From Bacteroidales bacterium (lineage in GTDB: Bacteria; Bacteroidota; Bacteroidia; Bacteroidales; UBA10428), in the NCBI GenBank assembly GCA_016926235.1, contig JAFGOZ010000332.1:1-6401 (forward strand): 6,401 nt of DNA, given 5' to 3'. A program made the position numbers and the translations under genes. The notes under the pieces were generated by a model. The model made no database searches, was not told the origin of the DNA, and worked only from the letters and a program-made list of their open reading frames with translations. Positions 1 through 4,200 of the stretch are shown in pieces. Within the stretch, counting starts at the first letter, position 1. Each line of letters begins with the position of its first letter.

Positions 1-211
1 GAAATTAAAATATTATAAAGAAACCGATTCATTATATATTGACTTATCCTCTAAACCGAGTATTGAAAGCATGGAAATACAAGAGGGATTGGTAATAGAT
101 TTTGATGCTAACAATCGCGTAACAGGTATTGATATTAGTAATGCCAGCAAATGGATGGATTTCACCAATGTTAATATTGATATTCCAACGTCACGATTAA
201 TAGAAGAATAA
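1..211 (+). CDS. DUF2283 family small protein, start codon cut by the window edge
   Basis: The frame reads from base 2 as KLKYYKETDSLYIDLSSKPS and stops with TAA at 209-211, giving 69 visible residues. DUF2283 proteins are about 60-70 residues long and usually begin MKxxYDxxxDxLYIxL, so only the initiator is missing. Base 1 is G and could be the last base of that ATG. Visible family hallmarks are the TDSLYIDL strand near the N-terminus, then EGLVIDFDANNRVTGIDI (the usual 'vDyDxxGnvvGIEIL' core) and NASKW. The tail NVNIDIPTSRLIEE is less conserved. The biochemical function of the family is not established. As family knowledge, members often sit beside DUF4258 proteins in what look like toxin-antitoxin pairs. 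If that holds here, the partner would lie left of the window. The gene is convergent with the hicBA pair. Family assignment is fairly sure; the role is unknown. Confidence 0.85.
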   Translation, partial: KLKYYKETDSLYIDLSSKPSIESMEIQEGLVIDFDANNRVTGIDISNASKWMDFTNVNIDIPTSRLIEE

Positions 212-255
212 ACAAAAAACATATAATACAAAAGATGCCGATGTAATCCTTATAT

Positions 256-399
256 TTACCTGATAAATACCTTCCCATTGTTTAACAATACGCCTATTTT
301 CTTGCCATCTGTTGTTCTTACAATACGGCCGGTTATTTCTACCTGGTCTTCGTTAAAATTTAACTGTTCAAATAAACCTTCAAATAAGAAAATTTGATT
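256..399 (-). pseudogene. possible decayed gene end, 47-codon frame without a start codon
   Basis: On the minus strand a frame runs from just after a TGA (400-402) to a TAA (256-258). It contains no ATG, GTG or TTG. The peptide looks protein-like: an acidic, hydrophobic first half (FLFEGLFEQLNFNEDQ), then VEITGRIVRTTDGKKIG and VLLNNGKVFIR. It contains alternating beta-type residues and no low-complexity stretch. Across the TGA the same frame reads NPNPSKLLFNDN before meeting another stop inside hicA. Without a start codon, the simplest reading is the 3' remnant of a gene whose 5' part was lost or replaced when hicBA arrived. It could instead be a chance open frame. I do not recognise the family. 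Confidence 0.25.
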
Positions 400-416
400 T
401 CAATAAATAATTATTA

Positions 417-459
417 AATCCAAATTATCATTAAATAATAATTTTGACGGATTTGGATT
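417..459 (-). terminator. AT-rich inverted repeat just after hicA, weak terminator candidate
   Basis: AATCCAAAT (417-425) and ATTTGGATT (451-459) form a perfect 9-bp stem. An inner 7-bp AAATTAT/ATAATTT pairing (422-428 with 438-444) competes with it. The structure lies a few bases after the hicA stop codon and is the only structured candidate for ending the hicBA transcript. On the minus strand it is followed by TTAATAATTATTTATT, which is T-rich but not a clean run. The stem is AT-rich and therefore weak, so this is a tentative call. Confidence 0.25.
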
Positions 460-463
460 AAAG

Positions 464-697
464 TTATAGCATAGTTTTTAATTCATCAATAGTTATACCT
501 AAATCTTTACATATAGCTTTAATTGTTTTCCTTTTTAATGATTTTTTACCGTGTTTAGGAATTGTTGTAGGTCTGTTATCTTTAGCCCTTTTATAAATCG
601 CATGGCTCGTTCCGCTTTGCCTGACAAAAACAAATCCAAGGCTTTCAGCTATTTTAATCATTTGCTTGGATGATACATCAGGGAAAAAGCTTGTCAT
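464..697 (-). CDS. hicA: HicA family mRNA interferase toxin
   Basis: A 77-residue protein of usual HicA length (about 60-85). HicA toxins are ribosome-independent RNases with a dsRNA-binding-like fold that cut mRNA in the cytoplasm until bound by HicB. Visible family features are an opening helix (SSKQMIKIAESLGF, residues 9-22), then the strand FVFVRQSGTSHAIYK with the catalytic histidine at about residue 32 in the G-[ST]-S-H motif, then the TTIPKHGKKSLKRKTIKAI block (residues 44-62), and the closing helix DLGITIDELKTML. All key parts are present, so it looks intact. The ATG at 697-695 overlaps the TGA of hicB (ATGA), which implies translational coupling to the antitoxin. It is the downstream gene of a two-gene minus-strand operon. 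The antitoxin-first order is the reverse of the classical hicAB of E. coli but is known in other bacteria. Confidence 0.93.
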   Translation of the reverse strand: MTSFFPDVSSKQMIKIAESLGFVFVRQSGTSHAIYKRAKDNRPTTIPKHGKKSLKRKTIKAICKDLGITIDELKTML

Positions 698-927
698 ATA
701 GCAATTTTTAATGAAGCTACAGAATAATTATCGGAAGGAATCTCTTCATTGTTTTTCTTATAATCCTCAATAAATTCCTTTATAAGTAATTTCATTTCAT
801 TTAATGTTTCTTCAAAAGTTATACCTTCTGTATGACAACCCTGAAATGCCGGGCATTCGGCAAAATACCCTCCTTCTTCGCATTCTTCAATAATTATTTT
901 AAAATTGTATTCTATTTTAGCCTCCAA
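694..927 (-). CDS. hicB: HicB family antitoxin, short form without a DNA-binding domain; start uncertain
   Basis: HicB antitoxins bind and block HicA. The diagnostic stretch GGYFAECPAFQGCHTEG follows an opening beta strand (YNFKIIIEE), and the helix ITFEETLNEMKLLIKEFIEDY comes next. This is the partly degraded RNase-H-like fold of HicB. The C-terminus ends in a final strand (VASLKIAI), with no ribbon-helix-helix or HTH domain, so autoregulation would need another DNA-binding element. The start is unclear because no ATG lies upstream in frame. I chose TTG at 927-925 (product MEAKIEYNF..., 77 residues) because family members start a few residues before the first strand. TTG codons at 969 and 966 would add 13-14 residues that are not family-like. 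A GGAGG (925-921 on the minus strand) lies 5 bases before an in-frame ATA at 915-913, where the family start would also fit. The stop overlaps hicA by 4 bases. Confidence 0.85.
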   Translation of the reverse strand: MEAKIEYNFKIIIEECEEGGYFAECPAFQGCHTEGITFEETLNEMKLLIKEFIEDYKKNNEEIPSDNYSVASLKIAI

Positions 928-1040
928 TTTTATTATAAAAATATTACTTTTTTTTAATGTAAACAACAATATTAATAAAACGAAGACATTGGATATCTTT
1001 ATTTTACCTCCAGATACTCCATTTGCTGCTACTATTCCTC

Positions 1041-1076
1041 AATCCATCGGATGGCTAAAAAGCCATCCGATGGGTT
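1041..1076. repeat. perfect 13-bp palindrome with AAAA loop (palindrome A)
   Basis: CCATCGGATGGCT at 1044-1056 is the exact reverse complement of AGCCATCCGATGG at 1061-1073, with a 4-base loop AAAA (TTTT on the other strand). Two further A-T pairs flank it beyond one mismatch. Neither strand has a T run directly after it, so it does not look like an ordinary intrinsic terminator. It shares the 9-mer CCATCGGAT with the neighbouring palindrome at 1119-1151. Confidence 0.85.
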
Positions 1077-1118
1077 TGGAATATAAATGGAAGGGTGGTA
1101 ATAAAAAAAAGACATCAA

Positions 1119-1151
1119 AGCCATCGGATTTCTTCAAGAAATCCGATGGCT
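1119..1151. repeat. perfect 16-bp palindrome with one central base (palindrome B)
   Basis: AGCCATCGGATTTCTT at 1119-1134 is the exact reverse complement of AAGAAATCCGATGGCT at 1136-1151, centred on base 1135. On the minus strand a T8 run (1110-1103) follows after 8 other bases. It could therefore act as a backup terminator for the large gene, though the T run is farther from the stem than usual. It repeats the CCATCGGAT / ATCCGATGG pair of palindrome A at a spacing of about 77 bases. Confidence 0.85.
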
Positions 1152-1160
1152 ATTGTCTAT

Positions 1161-1192
1161 TAATAAAAAACCAAACAGGTTTTGGAAACCTG
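1161..1192 (-). terminator. rho-independent terminator of the large repeat-protein gene
   Basis: Read on the minus strand, the perfect 7-bp stem CAGGTTT-CCA-AAACCTG (1192-1176) is followed at once by TTTGGTTTTTTATTA (1175-1161). It begins 15 bases after the TAA of the large gene. Stem, short loop and T-rich tail together fit an intrinsic terminator. Confidence 0.8.
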
Positions 1193-1207
1193 ATAGGGTT
1201 CCTTAAT

Positions 1208-4200
1208 TTACTTTCCCTCCAGTTCCTTCACCTGCTGTTCCAATTCTTCTATTCTTTTTATTAAATCTTTTATTACCTCATTTTGTGCCGAAACAGTGGC
1301 TGATAAATCCCTATGCTCACCATCGCTTGACCTAATAAACGGGTGCAGAGCAGAGTGATCTAACTGATTCTCTTTATTATCTTCTTCATACACACCATTC
1401 GGTAATCTTTTCATTGACAGAACAGCATCATAAGCAGTTTTTAAATCTATTGGATATGGGGTACGATCTGTAAATGATAAGGCAGAAACATCATCACTAA
1501 AATATACATCTCTTGTTCCCCTGGGTATTGAAAACACAGGATACCATATATTTGATTCAAGACACTCAAAAAATATGGTATCACTATATAAAGTTGAAGT
1601 TCTGAATCCATATACATGATTTATTCTTAACGTCTGATTTTCTCCTGGTGTCGTATTATATGGTCCTAAAATATCAAGTTTTGCATTTGGAGTTGATATC
1701 CCAATCCCCACATCCCCATCACTGGTAACCACAAAAGCGCTATCAGCCGAGCCGGTTGTGCCGCCTTGTACGTGGAGTAAGCCGGAGGGAGATGATTTAT
1801 TAATACCAATATTACCAGTTGTAGTAATAGATAATCTATTGGTAGAATTTGTATAAAAATCTAATCCGTACTGATTTCCTCCAGAAGTTCTTTTTGAGGC
1901 AATACCTTCTGTACTATTTTGTCCAAATAATAATCCATAATTTGAAATACTTCCATTATTTCTGTTTCCTGGATCAATATAAACCTTTCCATTCCAATCC
2001 CAAAGAATTGACATTCTTTCGCCTACAAGTCCTGTTGTACCTACTCCCCCTCTATCACAACCAAATAAAACCGGACCGTTAACATCAATATTATCGAATA
2101 ATTTTGGATTTTGATAGAATCCTAATCCATGATTAATATCAGATCCACTACGGAAATATATATTACTATCATTTAATCTTACTGAACCATTAACATCCAA
2201 CTTTGCATTTGGATTAATTATACCAATCCCCACATTCCCTTCAACCAGTAAACCATTTGTTGGTGCTGTGTTGGTGCCGGAATAGGAAGCGCCTATTACT
2301 GCTCCGCCTTCAATATCGAGTTTGTTTTGGGGAGTTTCTGTTCCTAATCCAAGATTATTACTAGGATTAAAAATCATTCCCAAACCACCTCCGCTTAATC
2401 CAATATGAATGTTTGCGTCTGAAGTAACATCTGACCAACAATTAGTTATAAAATATTCCCTGCTAGCTCTTCTCGATTTTAAATATATAAAACCAGCATT
2501 ATGACCATCTAGTAATAATTCAGCATGATTAAAATTGTCCGGATCATATATATATAAATTATTATTTGAACCTGTTTTGGAATCAATACCAACACCTAAA
2601 CTAGTGTAATTAGAATGCATGCCATAGGTATCTTCAGTCCACAAACTATTATTTGCAGCTAGTTCTGCCAGGGTCTTTGTGCCTGTTACGGCATCGGTAA
2701 AAGTAAGGTTGTTGCTGCCGTCTACATCCAGGTAGGTGTTAGTGTTTTTCAAGCCAAGGAGGCCACCAGGGGAGGTTGTACTTATACCAACATTACCTCC
2801 ATTTTGCCAGGTCATAATATCTGCAGCATCAGATGATTTTAATACAGTATAATTTCCTGTTGCTCCACCTCCGGAATAATAACCATATAAACCAAATCTC
2901 TCGAAACCTTGTTCGCTAATTATTAATCCGCCAATCCCATCAGTTTCGCCAAGATCTATTTCAAGTTTACCTTTTGGCAAAGTTGTTCCAATCCCAACTT
3001 TTCCACTATCAGTAACCACAAAAGTACTATCTGCATCGTCGGTAGTGCCGCCTTGTACATGAAATAAAGAGGAAGGAGTCATTGTATTGATACCAAAATT
3101 ACCACCACTATGAAAAGCCCAGTTACCTGAAGCATTCATTTCAAATACACCCCTATCTCCTCTAGAATCCTCAGACCATAAAATACCTTGTCTTTCAGTA
3201 GTGCTCTCTCTCCAGTAATTAATCCAGGTATCTACATTACCAGTACCAACTAAGGCAACTATATCATTTAGATCACCACTGTAATTTGTAACACTACCTG
3301 CTGTTACTGTAAGCTTATTTAAAGGATTGGTTTCACCTATTCCCACATTACCATTATTTAATATAGTCATACGTGTATTTGAGCCTGTTTTGAATAATAC
3401 CCCACCACTGCTATTGGCATCAGAATCGCCTGTTACTATTGCATCTCCTGCATTTGAAAGTGATGATGCAGAACCTGTACCTGCTGTTGACATACTGCTT
3501 CCGTCTCCAAAAATAAGCTGACCACCAGATCTAATTCGAATATCACCAGAAACATCTAACTGATATTGAGGATTATAATTATTAATACCAGTATAACCAA
3601 GACTGTCAATATATAGTCTATATGCGTTTTCTCTATTATCATGTATTGCAAATGATGACTCAGGTCCGCTAACAGTTAATGCTGATACCGACCAATCGCT
3701 TGTTTTTGAAGCACCATTACATCTTAATCTAATTGCAGTGTGCTCCTTGTTACTTGCAAGCTCCATTTTATAAGCTGGATTTAATGTACCAATCCCCACA
3801 TTTCCATCACTGGTAACCACAAAAGCACTATCGGCATCATCCGTTGTGCCACCTTGCACGTGGAGTTTACCAGAAGAGGATGTGGTTCCAATTCCAACAT
3901 TACCGGTTATTATCATATTACCTGTACCCGGATTATTTCCCATAAAAGAAGGTCCAATAACTATACCTCCTGAAGTAGTGATCCCCATGGCTTCTATTCC
4001 ATTATGATATGAATATCTATTATAATCAACCAAATCAGTTGTATTATTTACAACAAACATTAGTCTTCCTCCATATGTGTTTCCCGCAACAATATAATTC
4101 CAATTATTATTTCCAAATTGAATACCATCAAAACCAAAATTCCCTCTAAATTCATCTCCTGAGTTATCAAATTTCGCTATAAATTTTTCTAAAGCATTTA

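Larger units (their letters stand above)
928..1207. other. 280-bp non-coding interval with terminator and paired palindromes
   Basis: No credible gene lies here on either strand. It holds, from right to left, a terminator for the large gene, two strong palindromes built on the same 9-mer, an A8 run (1103-1110), and an AT-rich leader before hicB. The hicB promoter must lie here or in the 3' part of the large gene, but I cannot place it with confidence. A minus-strand frame continuous with hicB stays open upstream to about 1038, without an ATG. Confidence 0.7.

Noticed and set aside
13..231. 72-codon minus-strand frame over the left edge
   Set aside because: It is antisense to the well-supported DUF2283 protein and its peptide is unremarkable.
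932..969. Promoter for hicB: TTTACA-like box and TATAAT at 937-932 on the minus strand
   Set aside because: The spacing is about 20 bases and the TATAAT lies only a few bases before the likely start codon, so it does not make a convincing promoter.
1041..1192. Integron attC site or insertion-sequence end
   Set aside because: The RYYYAAC/GTTRRRY core sites are absent, and no transposase or target duplication is visible.
905..1264. 119-codon open frame on the plus strand
   Set aside because: It runs antisense through the start of hicB, the palindromes and the terminator of the giant gene. Its peptide (KPSDFFKKSDG, NQTGFGNL) is simply the translated hairpins.
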